Counted from the stretch's first letter, positions 17,199 to 26,808 are shown. The stretch: DNA of 64,000 nt from Bacteroides sp. (GCA_021201335.1 JAJQFD010000038.1:6125-70124); one strand, 5' to 3'. Translations and numbers: made by a program. The notes: a model not told the origin generated them from the letters alone.

Positions 17199-18399
17199 AT
17201 GAGAAAGAGTTTTCTTTTGTTCCTATATATACTATTATCAGTCATTCCTGCATTTGCAAATGACTCTATACAAACGAAGCGGCCCCATTTCATTACAGTA
17301 CAAATGAATAATGGGGTGATAATTCCGACTAAAAAACTCACGGAAACCAGCTACCGGGCACCTTTATATGGAGCAGCTACCATAAAATATGGGTTCGGGG
17401 CCAAAGGGGATAATTGGAAAGACCAGCTATACGGTATGCCTTATTACGGTATTGGGGCTTATCTACCACGCTTCAGCGAACGAAAATATTTTGGAGATCC
17501 TTTTTCTGTTTTCGTGTTCCAGGGTGCAGAACTGAAAAGAATCAATCCAACTCTCTCTCAATTATGAAATCAATTTAGGTGCCTCCTTTAACTGGAAACA
17601 TTACGATGAAATCCATAACAACCGCTCCACAGCTTTGGGGTCAAGCACTAATGTGCACCTGGCAGGAAACTGGTACTTTAAATGGCAACTCTCCCGTCAG
17701 TGGGATATACATGCCGGCCTAAATTTCACTCATTTCTCCAACGGTGCCACCCATACTCCCAATAATGGTTTAAATGCTGTATCTGCTTACGTGGAAATGG
17801 CGTATTACCTGAACCGGGAAAAGACTAAAACAACGATCAACAATGTTATCTACACACCTCCCAAATTTGAGAAAAACATAGCGCATGAATTCATGTTACT
17901 AGCCACTACCCGGAGCGTCAAAATAGATACTGTGGGAACAAATATGATCACCAAGTTTCCCCGGAAAAGGTTTAAAGTAGCCGGATTTAGCTACGGATAT
18001 CTTTTTCACCAGACCCGCCGTTTACTAGTAGGGCCCAGTATTGAGGTGGTTTATGACGAGAGCGCCAACGTTGATATCCGCCGGGATGAAGATCCATTGA
18101 CGGGTGATTCGATTGTGTTTTACAAATCTGGTAAAGTAAAAGATCGTTTCTCTGTAGGAGTTTCGGTAAAGGGAGAACTTCAAATGGCAGGCTATTCTGT
18201 TTTCACGAACATCGGAATCGATATTCTGAATTCTAATAAACGGGATAAACGCTTTTACAGCATTTACGGGATTAAGCTCTACCTGACAGAGAATTTATTT
18301 GGTACCTTTGGAGTGCGGTCTACTAATTTTACGCAATCGCAATACTTATATTTCAATATTGGATATACCATCCGGCAATATCGAAAGAAAAAACGTTAG
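17199..18399 (+). pseudogene. PagL-like acyloxyacyl hydrolase, frameshifted at a CT repeat
   Basis: Two frames form an outer-membrane beta-barrel protein of about 400 residues resembling PagL-type lipid A deacylases. The first frame has a signal peptide (residues 1-21) and the N-terminal strands (FITVQMNNGVIIPTKK, YGIGAYLP). It ends within INPTLS. The second resumes with LNYEINLGASFNWKHYDE and carries the likely active-site segment FTHFSNGATHTPNNGLN, with the His-Ser pair typical of the family. The break is at CTCTCTCT (17551-17558); one more CT restores PTLSLNYEINLG. The C-terminus is a strand-rich barrel. The lesion type is what slippage at a dinucleotide repeat produces. Confidence 0.8.
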
Positions 18400-18420
18400 A
18401 ACCTCTATATTAAAGCAAAG

Positions 18421-18909
18421 ATGGAAAACGGAAAAACATTTAAAACGAAAACAGGATTTTGCCATGTTCTACCCGATAAAATCATCCTGACCCGGGAAGG
18501 AATAGTGGGAAATGTTGCAAAAAAATCCCTTGGGAATCATATATCATGGATACTAATTGCTTATGGTATCGCAGCGTTTGGCTTTTTATACTTTGCATTC
18601 CGAAGTTATCAAAATGAGGAGATAGTCCGGACGATTATATTCGGGGCCATTTCTCTTTACTTGATTCTTGCCATCAAAGATAGTATAAAAAATTCTGCTA
18701 CATTAATCATAGACCGGGACAAAATTGGAGAGGTGGAATTTAGAAAAAGTGTCCCAGGTGTTATGCGTTCCCATTTTGTAGTCTTATTTGAAAATGAATA
18801 CGGGAAAATCAAGAAACGCCTCATCCTGCTGCCAGGTTCTCTGAACAATGGACAGGAGGAAACTGAAAAGGCATTAAAGATAATGACTGAGGAAAAATTG
18901 ATAAAGTAG
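18421..18909 (+). CDS. Hypothetical membrane protein with two helices
   Basis: A 162-residue protein I cannot place in a family. Residues 1-37 are soluble (KTFKTKTGFCHVLPDKIILT). Two membrane segments follow (about 40-62, HISWILIAYGIAAFGFLYFAF, and 70-85, TIIFGAISLYLILAI). Then comes a strand-rich cytoplasmic-looking domain (SATLIIDRDKIGEVEFRKS, RSHFVVLFENEYGKIKKRLILL). The layout recalls small bacterial proteins with a PH-like domain next to two helices, but no signature confirms that. It lies 21 bases after the PagL-like gene and may be co-transcribed with it. Confidence 0.7.
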   Translation: MENGKTFKTKTGFCHVLPDKIILTREGIVGNVAKKSLGNHISWILIAYGIAAFGFLYFAFRSYQNEEIVRTIIFGAISLYLILAIKDSIKNSATLIIDRDKIGEVEFRKSVPGVMRSHFVVLFENEYGKIKKRLILLPGSLNNGQEETEKALKIMTEEKLIK

Positions 18910-19059
18910 TTTCCGGGAGGTATATATCCGTATAGATATAGGACATCACTGTGGATGTTCAGATGTTAATTTATAACAGTACTGGCAAGGTTATACTAAT
19001 TTTGTCTAATCGTACAAATGTGTGGAAAATTCTTATCCTGAACTCAGGCTAAAGTAGTT

Positions 19060-22038
19060 TTATTCCTGATCCGGTATTAGTACCACTCCCAATTTCTTTT
19101 TACCATCCATCTTAATTACAATCGGTTTTTCAAAACGTACATGTCTCAAGTATTTGGTTTCTTCCACTGCCGGTTGGGCATTTAAGAATTCCTGATTATA
19201 GACTCCATCGTTGATAAAATCATTGATGGTAAAATAGCCCACTCCAAAAGAAGTCAGGTTCTGGAAAAAATGGGTTCCCTGACTGGGATCAACCCGATAA
19301 TTCGTCAGTCCAGCTTCCACAATTACTTTGGCAGCCGATATATGAGGCCATTTCACCGGAATACCTAACCAAGTATCACTTGATCCCCAACGCCCGGGGC
19401 CTACCAATACATAGTTTTTACACTCATTGAGGAATTTCTGATTCAGTTTTTCTATCTCATAGGCAATCATCTGGTTGTTTCCGGCACTGTAGCCATCGGT
19501 TTTTACATAGACGATATCATACACATCATCGATGATGCCATGTCCCAGACTGTTTTCAGAACGAAGAATGCAATCCGAATCAGGTATTTCCGTCAAATCT
19601 TCGTCCAGCATTTCTTTGGAATCCACGATCGGACGAATCTGGAGTAAATAAAAGGTTCCGTTTCTTTCCTTATCAGTACTCAAGGTAGCAGCAAACTCAA
19701 TTTCCACAGGTCGTCTAACTTCCTGGGCACTATGTTCAAGTACCAGTTGAAGAACTTTTGCCAATGGAAAAACATCATGTTCCAGGATATTAGCGAATGT
19801 AATAACTTTACGTCCACCGGGATACAACCCGTCCCGTATGATCATGTCATGTGGATCGTATGTAGAAGCAATATATTGCAATGAACCGTCTTTTTCGGCT
19901 GCTTTTACGGGGAGTTTCAATAGGTTAAATCCGTCATCGATTGAAAACTCTTGGGCTGCGTTTTTCAGGTCGAGCGCATAAAAACGGGTCTGAGTTTCAC
20001 GCAAGGCCATTTCCATTTCGCTGGTTTGCAATACCTGCGTAGGGTGATAGGGAGAAAAACGAAGCGTTATTCCTCCATCCACAATATATTTACCCAATCC
20101 TAATGCCAGGTTGACGGTACCTTCTTCGGCTTTCTCATCTCCTATCGGATAATAATTTAAAGAACGGGCAACACCGCTCATGGAAGGATAAAAATGGTCT
20201 CCGTACTGATTACCCACTACTTCCTGCAAAATTACCGCCATCTTTTCCTGATCGATTACGTTACTGGTAGCTTGCATATACGCTTTACTGTCTTTAAAAA
20301 AGACAGAGGCGTACACCCCCTTTATCGCATCCGAAAGCATCCGGAGCATCTCGTATTTATCATCCAAATAGGGAATCATATATGTGTTGTAAATACCCGC
20401 AAAAGGCTGATAATGAGAGTCCTCCAACATGCTGGACGAGCGAATGGCAATGGGTTTCTTTACTACATCAAAGAAAGTAAAGAAATCCTCGATCAATCTG
20501 TCGGGTAGTTTAGCACGTAAAAAGTGACGGAGTATAGACTCATCTTCCGCATCGCTCAGAGCTACCTGATAGAGCATATTGGTTTCCATAAACTCATCAA
20601 AAAGATCGGTGCAAAGCACCACTGTCTTCGGTATGGCCACCACCGCATTTTCAAATCCGGAATATTTCGGATGTCGTTTTACCATGTTATCCATAAAAGC
20701 CAGTCCGCGCCCTTTACCTCCCAGCGAACCTTCGCCGATACGGGCGAAATTGGAATAACGGTCGAACTGTTCGCGACGGAAGATCGCTACCACTCCCTGG
20801 TTCTTCATTTTCCGGTATTTAACAATAGCTTCGAATATAATCTTTCGATGCATATCTACATCCTGCATAGTATGATTCCGGATGGGTTTAAGAAACTCGG
20901 CCACTGGAAACATGGCACGCGAATAAAGCCAGCGACTGATATGGTTGCGGCTGATATGATAAAGGAATGACTCGGCAGGAATAGCGTAAATTACATTCTG
21001 CAATTCCTTCAGGTTGCGCACCCTGGCAATTTCTTCTTTGGTTTCCGGATTTACGAAGATAAAGTCACCGAAACCGAAATCGTCTGCCACAATCTGCCGC
21101 AAATCCACATCCATCTTTTTGGAGTTTTTATCTATGAATGAGGCGTTAAACTTTTGCACATACGCTGCATTTTCTCTCTCGGAAGACTGGATAATTAAAG
21201 GTACGAACGGATCTTTTTTCCGAATACGATCTACTAGCTTAATACCGGCCATCGCATCTTTCTTCCCGTTTTTCGGGAAACGAACATCCGTTACTACTCC
21301 CAGCACGTTATTCCAATATTTATCATAAATAGCAGTAGCCTCTTCGTAGGTACGGGCCAACACAATTTTTGGACGCCCCCGCATACGCAGTGTACGTTGA
21401 TGTGCATTGAGGGCTTCTGTACTAAACTCCTGGCTCTGCATCAATACAAATTTATATAAATTGGGAAGCACGGAGGAATAAAAACGGATACTGTCTTCCA
21501 CCAACATAATGAGCTGAACCCCTACTTCTTCCACATCATGTTCCAAATTCATCTTATCCTCAATCAACTTTATGATGGAGAGCAATAAATCCGTATTTCC
21601 TAACCAACAAAAAATATAATCGAATGCACTTAGGTCTTCATCTTGTATCCGCTTGGTAATCCCCCGACTGAACGGTGTCAGGATTACGATAGGAATAGCA
21701 GGATACAGGGTCTTGATCCGCCTGCCAATGTCAAAACTATCGTTATCCCCGGTACCTGGCATGCAAATGATCAGGTCGAAAGAGAGTTGGCTAAGTTCAG
21801 CCAATGCCTCCTCTTCGGTAGAAACCTGCGTAAACCGTGGCGGATATCGCAAGGACAAAGAAGTGTATTCATTGAATAGTTTCTCATCGATCCGTCCGTC
21901 ATCTTCGAGCATGAAAGCATCGTAGGGATTGGCTATTAACAATACATTGAAGATACGGTGTGGCATCAGGTTGACAAACTGTGTGTCTTTAAAATAGAGT
22001 TTATTGAGTTCGAATTTACTTAACATAGGGTTCATCAT
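19060..22038 (-). CDS. Receiver-like/PEP synthase ATP-grasp fusion protein
   Basis: A 992-residue protein. Residues about 29-145 and 173-290 each resemble response-regulator receiver domains; the second keeps a candidate phospho-acceptor Asp in GVVTDVRFP. Residues about 430-800 are the PEP/pyruvate-binding ATP-grasp domain of PEP synthase and pyruvate phosphate dikinase (IGEGSLGGKGRGLAFMD, PIAIRSSSMLEDSHYQPFAGIY, EIEFAATLS, FYLLQIRPIVDS). I see no phosphohistidine swivelling domain and no C-terminal PEP-binding barrel, so it cannot run the full PEP synthase reaction alone. The C-terminal 170 residues (NYVLVGPGRWGSSDTWLGIPV) are not recognised. A signal-controlled phosphotransfer role is inferred. 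The start lies only 8 bases from a repeat element (22046-22317). Confidence 0.82.
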   Translation of the reverse strand: MMNPMLSKFELNKLYFKDTQFVNLMPHRIFNVLLIANPYDAFMLEDDGRIDEKLFNEYTSLSLRYPPRFTQVSTEEEALAELSQLSFDLIICMPGTGDNDSFDIGRRIKTLYPAIPIVILTPFSRGITKRIQDEDLSAFDYIFCWLGNTDLLLSIIKLIEDKMNLEHDVEEVGVQLIMLVEDSIRFYSSVLPNLYKFVLMQSQEFSTEALNAHQRTLRMRGRPKIVLARTYEEATAIYDKYWNNVLGVVTDVRFPKNGKKDAMAGIKLVDRIRKKDPFVPLIIQSSERENAAYVQKFNASFIDKNSKKMDVDLRQIVADDFGFGDFIFVNPETKEEIARVRNLKELQNVIYAIPAESFLYHISRNHISRWLYSRAMFPVAEFLKPIRNHTMQDVDMHRKIIFEAIVKYRKMKNQGVVAIFRREQFDRYSNFARIGEGSLGGKGRGLAFMDNMVKRHPKYSGFENAVVAIPKTVVLCTDLFDEFMETNMLYQVALSDAEDESILRHFLRAKLPDRLIEDFFTFFDVVKKPIAIRSSSMLEDSHYQPFAGIYNTYMIPYLDDKYEMLRMLSDAIKGVYASVFFKDSKAYMQATSNVIDQEKMAVILQEVVGNQYGDHFYPSMSGVARSLNYYPIGDEKAEEGTVNLALGLGKYIVDGGITLRFSPYHPTQVLQTSEMEMALRETQTRFYALDLKNAAQEFSIDDGFNLLKLPVKAAEKDGSLQYIASTYDPHDMIIRDGLYPGGRKVITFANILEHDVFPLAKVLQLVLEHSAQEVRRPVEIEFAATLSTDKERNGTFYLLQIRPIVDSKEMLDEDLTEIPDSDCILRSENSLGHGIIDDVYDIVYVKTDGYSAGNNQMIAYEIEKLNQKFLNECKNYVLVGPGRWGSSDTWLGIPVKWPHISAAKVIVEAGLTNYRVDPSQGTHFFQNLTSFGVGYFTINDFINDGVYNQEFLNAQPAVEETKYLRHVRFEKPIVIKMDGKKKLGVVLIPDQE

Positions 22039-22045
22039 ATTTTAA

Positions 22046-22317
22046 GTTGTTCAACAAAATAAGTTTATGTAAGTACAGGAGCTAACAGCCTTTAGTTTAG
22101 TTCGGAAAAGAGAAAGCAAAGCGAGCGCAGCCCTAGGTTAAATATGTCAAGCTTTCAGCCTTTGCTTTTCTGAACTGAGTTAAATCCAGTAGCTTTGACT
22201 TCGTTAACTAGTTCAGCCCTTCCTTCAATCCTTCCGGTTTTGACATTGTCGACCATTGCCTTGGCCTTCATGCTTTTCTCCGTAATTGTAATAACATAAA
22301 ATATTTTACTAAACTAC
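22046..22317. mobile_element. 272-bp element with terminal inverted repeats, copy 2
   Basis: The left arm, 22046-22077, starts GTTGTTCAACAAAATAAG and ends TTTATGTAAGTACA. The complement of the right arm, 22287-22317, starts GTAGTTTAGTAAAAT and ends TTTATGTTATTACA. Both arms match those of copy 1 at 8459-8758. The interior is different from copy 1: it encodes a 38-residue open frame (22155-22271) and an imperfect hairpin built from AGTTCGGAAAAG and CTTTTCTGAACT. No transposase is present. Its left end is 8 bases from the start codon of the receiver/PEP-synthase-like gene, so that gene's leader lies in the element. Confidence 0.6.
22155..22271 (-). CDS. 38-residue peptide inside the repeat element (doubtful)
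   Basis: An ATG at 22271 opens a 38-residue frame ending in TGA at 22157-22155. The peptide begins MKAKAMVDNVKTGRIEGR and ends GFNSVQKSKG; it is basic, hydrophilic and has an amphipathic helical middle (AELVNEVKATG). GGAGAAAAG just upstream is a usable ribosome binding site. The composition is unlike random translation of AT-rich intergenic DNA, but nothing known to me matches. It may be a remnant of the gene once carried by the element. Confidence 0.35.
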   Translation of the reverse strand: MKAKAMVDNVKTGRIEGRAELVNEVKATGFNSVQKSKG

Positions 22318-22404
22318 ATATTATTCTATAATTTGTACGATTACTTACAAGAAACAAAAGTCGTTTTTTTTATCTTAATTCACAAGCAACGATCATATTT
22401 ATTG

Positions 22405-22412
22405 TATTTTTG
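22405..22412 (+). promoter_or_regulatory. Bacteroidales -7 box of the prolyl oligopeptidase gene (candidate)
   Basis: TATTTTTG matches TAnnTTTG and ends 32 bases before the ATG at 22445, giving a leader of about 25 bases. No clear -33 element is seen. Confidence 0.45.
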
Positions 22413-22444
22413 TCAACCTAGTAATTAATTAAGCGTTATAGTTT

Positions 22445-24553
22445 ATGAAAAAAGTTATTTTATTAGTAAGCGTAATTATGACAATATCTTGCGGACAGCA
22501 GAAAAAGATTATCTACCCCGAAACGGCAAAGGTGGATACAGTTGATGTGTACTTCGGTACCGAAGTGGCCGACCCTTACCGTTGGTTGGAGGACGATCGT
22601 TCCGATGAGACCGCTGCCTGGGTTGAAGCCCAGAATAAAGTAACCAACGAGTATCTGAGCCAGATACCTTTTCGCAGTCAGCTAGCGAATCGGATGAGCG
22701 ATCTTTACAACTACGAAAAGATAAGTGCTCCGTTCAAACGCCACGGTAAATATTATTTTTATAAAAACGACGGATTGCAGAATCAGGCGGTTTTATATGT
22801 GCAGGACACCAAAGATAGTGAGCCACGCGTATTCCTTGATCCGAATAAGCTGTCGAATGACGGGACAGTAGCCTTAAGCGGAATATCGTTTTCGAACGAT
22901 GGCAAATATGTGGCTTACACTATCAGCCGTAGTGGATCGGACTGGCGCGAAATCTATGTAATTGATGCTGCTACCGGCCAAACCTTAGGTGATCATATCC
23001 AATGGGCGAAGTTCTCGGGTGCTTCCTGGCAGGGAAACGGCTTTTACTACAGCGCATACGATCCACCTAAAGAAGGCTCTATTTATTCGGGTGTGAATGA
23101 AAATCATAAAATCTACTATCATACTATCGGCCAGCCTCAAAGCACCGACAAACTGGTATACGAAAATAAGCAATATCCCAAACGCTTTTATTCTGCCAGT
23201 GTCAGTAAAGACGAGCGGGCCATGTTTATCAGCGAATCAGGTTCATCCCTGGGTAACCGTCTGTTTATGAAAGACCTCACCAAACCGAACGCCTCCTTTA
23301 TAGAAATCGCATCGGATGATGAATATAACTATTATCCGGTGGAAGTAATCGGCAATAAGATTTATTTCTATACCAACAACAATGCCCCGAAAGGAAAAAT
23401 CGCTATTGCAGACTTCGGCAAACCTGCATTCAACAACTGGAAAGATTTAATTCCTGAAGGAGAATATGTACTGGATGGTAATGACGTAATTGGCGGTAAA
23501 TTATTCCTGACCTACAACCAAGATGCCTCCAACCATGCCTTTGTTTACGATCTGAATGGTAAACTACAACACGAAGTTAAATTACCTGCCCTAGGATCTG
23601 TGGGTTTCAGTGGAGACAAGGACGATAAAGAATGTTTCTTCACCTTTACCTCTTTTACTTTCCCGGGTTCCATTTATTCGTATGACGTGGATAAGAATAC
23701 CTACGAATTGTACCGGGCTCCGGAAGTTAAATTTACTCCGGAAGATTTTGTAACCGAACAAATCTTCTTTGCCAGCAAAGACGGAACCAAAGTTCCGATG
23801 TTCCTGACCTATAAAAAAGGACTGAAGAAAGACGGCAACAATCCGGTATTCCTGTATGGCTACGGTGGTTTCAACATCAGTCTGTATCCAGGCTTTAGGA
23901 CTTTTCGCCTGCCCTTCCTTGAAAACGGTGGTATCTACGTACAAGTTAATCTGCGCGGGGGTGGCGAATACGGAGAAGAGTGGCATATCGCAGGTACGAA
24001 GATGAATAAGCAAAACGTATTCGATGACTTTATCGCGGCAGCCGAATATCTCATTGATAATCAATATACCAGTCCGAAAAAGATTGCCATTGTGGGCGGT
24101 TCCAACGGAGGCTTGCTGGTAGGTGCCTGTATGACACAACGTCCCGAATTATACGGTGCTGCCATTCCGCAGGTAGGTGTAATGGATATGCTTCGTTACC
24201 ATAAATTTACCATTGGCTGGAACTGGGCCAGTGATTACGGAACCAGTGAAGACAGTAAGGAAATGTTTGAATACCTGTATGGCTATTCTCCTTTGCACAA
24301 CCTGAAACCCAATACGACGTATCCTCCTACCCTGGTTACCACTGCCGATCATGACGACCGTGTGGTACCTGCTCATTCCTTTAAATTCGCAGCCCGTCTG
24401 CAAGAATGTAGCGACGGTACAAACCCTACATTAATTCGCATCGATACCAAAGCCGGACATGGTGCAGGTAAACCCATCGCGAAGATTATTGAAGAACAGG
24501 CTGATATATATGGATTTATTATGTATAGCCTGGGGATGAAACCTGGATTCTAA
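22445..24553 (+). CDS. Prolyl oligopeptidase (S9A), lipoprotein
   Basis: A 702-residue serine peptidase that cuts short peptides after proline. The first 16 residues form a lipoprotein signal (IMTISC, lipid-anchored Cys16), so it is predicted to sit in the periplasm or outer membrane rather than the cytosol. Residues about 25-75 are the N-terminal strap (YRWLEDDRSDETAAWVEAQN), 80-430 the beta-propeller that filters substrates, and 430-702 the hydrolase. The triad is Ser553 in GGSNGG, Asp in ADHDDRVVP (635-638) and His672 in KAGHGAGKP. Length and motif spacing match canonical prolyl oligopeptidase. It is transcribed alone from the nearby -7 box. Confidence 0.95.
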   Translation: MKKVILLVSVIMTISCGQQKKIIYPETAKVDTVDVYFGTEVADPYRWLEDDRSDETAAWVEAQNKVTNEYLSQIPFRSQLANRMSDLYNYEKISAPFKRHGKYYFYKNDGLQNQAVLYVQDTKDSEPRVFLDPNKLSNDGTVALSGISFSNDGKYVAYTISRSGSDWREIYVIDAATGQTLGDHIQWAKFSGASWQGNGFYYSAYDPPKEGSIYSGVNENHKIYYHTIGQPQSTDKLVYENKQYPKRFYSASVSKDERAMFISESGSSLGNRLFMKDLTKPNASFIEIASDDEYNYYPVEVIGNKIYFYTNNNAPKGKIAIADFGKPAFNNWKDLIPEGEYVLDGNDVIGGKLFLTYNQDASNHAFVYDLNGKLQHEVKLPALGSVGFSGDKDDKECFFTFTSFTFPGSIYSYDVDKNTYELYRAPEVKFTPEDFVTEQIFFASKDGTKVPMFLTYKKGLKKDGNNPVFLYGYGGFNISLYPGFRTFRLPFLENGGIYVQVNLRGGGEYGEEWHIAGTKMNKQNVFDDFIAAAEYLIDNQYTSPKKIAIVGGSNGGLLVGACMTQRPELYGAAIPQVGVMDMLRYHKFTIGWNWASDYGTSEDSKEMFEYLYGYSPLHNLKPNTTYPPTLVTTADHDDRVVPAHSFKFAARLQECSDGTNPTLIRIDTKAGHGAGKPIAKIIEEQADIYGFIMYSLGMKPGF

Positions 24554-24584
24554 TCCGCTCATATTCATACTGCATGGTGTCGGG

Positions 24585-24703
24585 GGTGTGTCAAAGCCCA
24601 GTCGTTCTTTGAGTTAGTTACAAATCATAAGCAATTATCCCTACCGGGGTGATTGCTTACAGATCGTGATCTAACAGAAAAGTGACGTCAATTTTGACAC
24701 ACC
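24585..24703. repeat. 119-bp MITE-like element with 11-bp perfect inverted ends
   Basis: GGTGTGTCAAA at 24585-24595 and TTTGACACACC at 24693-24703 are perfect inverted repeats. The interior has no reading frame. Ends of this kind look like insertion sequence ends, so it may be a deletion derivative or MITE. No target duplication is evident. It lies between the prolyl oligopeptidase and pyruvate oxidase genes. Confidence 0.55.
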
Positions 24704-24933
24704 GCCTCCACATGCCCATATATCCAGCAGTAATTACGCTTAACATTTGTCTGTAACGTCACAGCATCCCAGCCCTTTTCATCAAATCTCTTGAACGACC
24801 CGTTTGTTCATATTTGCTTTATTTGATAACCGATACACTTTGTGAAGTATTAGCACATACCTTTCAACAAATTCTTACTTATATTGTTAGTAAGTTCAAA
24901 GCCGCGGAAAGGATTAACTTAAAAGATATAGAT

Positions 24934-26664
24934 ATGAGCAAAATGATTAAATCGGGTTTAGCCATGCTGAACGTACTGGAAAGTTGGGGCGTAGACCATC
25001 TGTACGGGATACCTGGCGGATCGATTAACTCAACTATGGATGCCTTATATGAACGCAGGGAAACTATTCGATATATTCAGGTTCGTCACGAAGAAGCCGG
25101 GGCACTGGCAGCTACGGCAGACGCCAAGTTAACCGGAAAGATCGGAGTTTGTTTCGGGTCTGCAGGTCCGGGAGCTACCCATTTGTTCAACGGACTCTAT
25201 GATGCACAGCAGGATCGGGTTCCGGTATTGGCTTTGATAGGGCAGGTTCCTTCTTTCCGGATGAATACCAATTATTTCCAGGAAATGAATGAAAACCCGA
25301 TGTTTACCGATGTGAGCGTCTATAACCGGACGGTAATGACTCCCGAAAGTCTTCCTTTCCTAGTGGATGAAGCCATTCGTCAGGCCTATAAGCATCAGGG
25401 AGTAGCCGTTCTAACTATTCCGGTAGATTATGCGCTGGTTGAAATTCCCGATATCGATATATCTTCTGCTCTCAATTTTCGTAAAGGATTTCCCCTGCCT
25501 GAGAACAGAGATATCCAGGATGCAGTCCGGTTGATTGAAGAGGCTGAAAGGCCCATCATGTTTGTAGGACAAGGAATCCGGGGAGCTACAGAGGAAGCAA
25601 TTATGTTATCGCAACATTTTTCCATGCCTATAGTATCAACTGTGTTAGCGAAAGGTATAATACCCGAAGATGAAAAAAGCTATATGGGAACTTCCTATCG
25701 TGTAGGCACCAAACCCGGTAATGAAGTTCTGCTTTATACAGACCTGATTGTTTTTATTGGCAGTGATTATCCTTTTGCACCTGTTTTGTTTCCCCCTGAA
25801 GTTAAATTCATACAAATAGATATTGATCCTTCCAAGCTGGGAAGTCGCCATAAAACCGATGTCGCTATTCTGGGAGATGCGAAGGAAGTGATGAAAGAAA
25901 TGGTTTTTGCAGGTAAAAAGAAAACTTCTTCCAAATTCCTGGAAGCCAATCGGAAGAATCGCCAGAACTGGCTGGACTGGATGCATAGTTTTGATGATAG
26001 CAAAGAAATGCCTTTGCGTCCCGAACCCGTTTTTAAAGAGATTAACCGGATAGCTACAGAAGATGCCATCTTTGTCACCGATGTAGGGAATGTGACAATT
26101 TATGCCATCCGCTTCCTTCAAATGAATAATACCAAACAACTCTTTACCACTTCAGGTTTATTTGCAACCATGGGATATGCCGTACCCGGTGGTATTGCTG
26201 CCAGGTTGAGTTTTCCCGAAAGGCAGGTCTTTACCCTCAATGGAGACGGAGGATTCGCCATGATGATGCAGGATGTGATGACGCAGGTGAAGTACAATCT
26301 TCCAGTTATCAATATTGTTTTCTCCAACAACTCTTTCGGCTTTATTGATGCCGAGCAGGAAGATACCCGTCAACCAAAATATGGTGTGGATCTCACCGGA
26401 GCCGATTATGGCAAGATGGGAGAGGCCATGGGAGCAAAAGGCTATACAGTTACCCATGCTGACCAGCTTAAAAAAGTCTTCGACGAAGCACGTGATGCAA
26501 CCGGTCCCGTAGTGATTGATATCAAATTAGGAAACGAGCGTCCTTTTCCTGCAGAAGCAATTGTACTGGATGAAGAAGAATACGGAAAAGAAGCGGTAGA
26601 AGCGTTTAAAAAGCGTTATAAAGTAAAAGATATGCCAACATTAAAAGATTTACTACAAGAATAA
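24934..26664 (+). CDS. Pyruvate oxidase (thiamine diphosphate enzyme)
   Basis: A 576-residue protein of the acetohydroxyacid synthase/pyruvate oxidase family, which decarboxylates pyruvate using thiamine diphosphate and FAD. The N-terminal domain (SGLAMLNVLESWGVDHLYGIPGGSIN) carries a likely cofactor-activating Glu in RHEEAGALAATADAKLTGKIGVC. The FAD domain is at about 190-330 and the thiamine-binding domain about 375-530, with the GDG...N motif GDGGFAMMMQD...FSNNSFGF near 435-465. An upstream in-frame start at 24814 would add 40 residues that lack similarity; the ATG at 24934 is preferred because MSKMIKSGLAMLNV is the usual beginning. Its products would be acetyl-phosphate or acetate, CO2 and, with oxygen, hydrogen peroxide. 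Confidence 0.88.
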   Translation: MSKMIKSGLAMLNVLESWGVDHLYGIPGGSINSTMDALYERRETIRYIQVRHEEAGALAATADAKLTGKIGVCFGSAGPGATHLFNGLYDAQQDRVPVLALIGQVPSFRMNTNYFQEMNENPMFTDVSVYNRTVMTPESLPFLVDEAIRQAYKHQGVAVLTIPVDYALVEIPDIDISSALNFRKGFPLPENRDIQDAVRLIEEAERPIMFVGQGIRGATEEAIMLSQHFSMPIVSTVLAKGIIPEDEKSYMGTSYRVGTKPGNEVLLYTDLIVFIGSDYPFAPVLFPPEVKFIQIDIDPSKLGSRHKTDVAILGDAKEVMKEMVFAGKKKTSSKFLEANRKNRQNWLDWMHSFDDSKEMPLRPEPVFKEINRIATEDAIFVTDVGNVTIYAIRFLQMNNTKQLFTTSGLFATMGYAVPGGIAARLSFPERQVFTLNGDGGFAMMMQDVMTQVKYNLPVINIVFSNNSFGFIDAEQEDTRQPKYGVDLTGADYGKMGEAMGAKGYTVTHADQLKKVFDEARDATGPVVIDIKLGNERPFPAEAIVLDEEEYGKEAVEAFKKRYKVKDMPTLKDLLQE

Positions 26665-26808
26665 TTCTCTCTTTTTCTCTTTTTATATGCAGGTTATTTC
26701 TTAGAATGCAACTTCTCTGTTTCGTAATAGTAGCCCTGAGGTTTTGAATAGATGTTGAATACTACTATTACGGAGCAGATTTATTCATGTAAATCAGCAA
26801 TATATTTT

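Noticed and set aside
24814..24933. 40-residue N-terminal extension of pyruvate oxidase
   Set aside because: Relatives start at the MSKMIKSGLAMLN position, and the extension has no similarity or targeting character.
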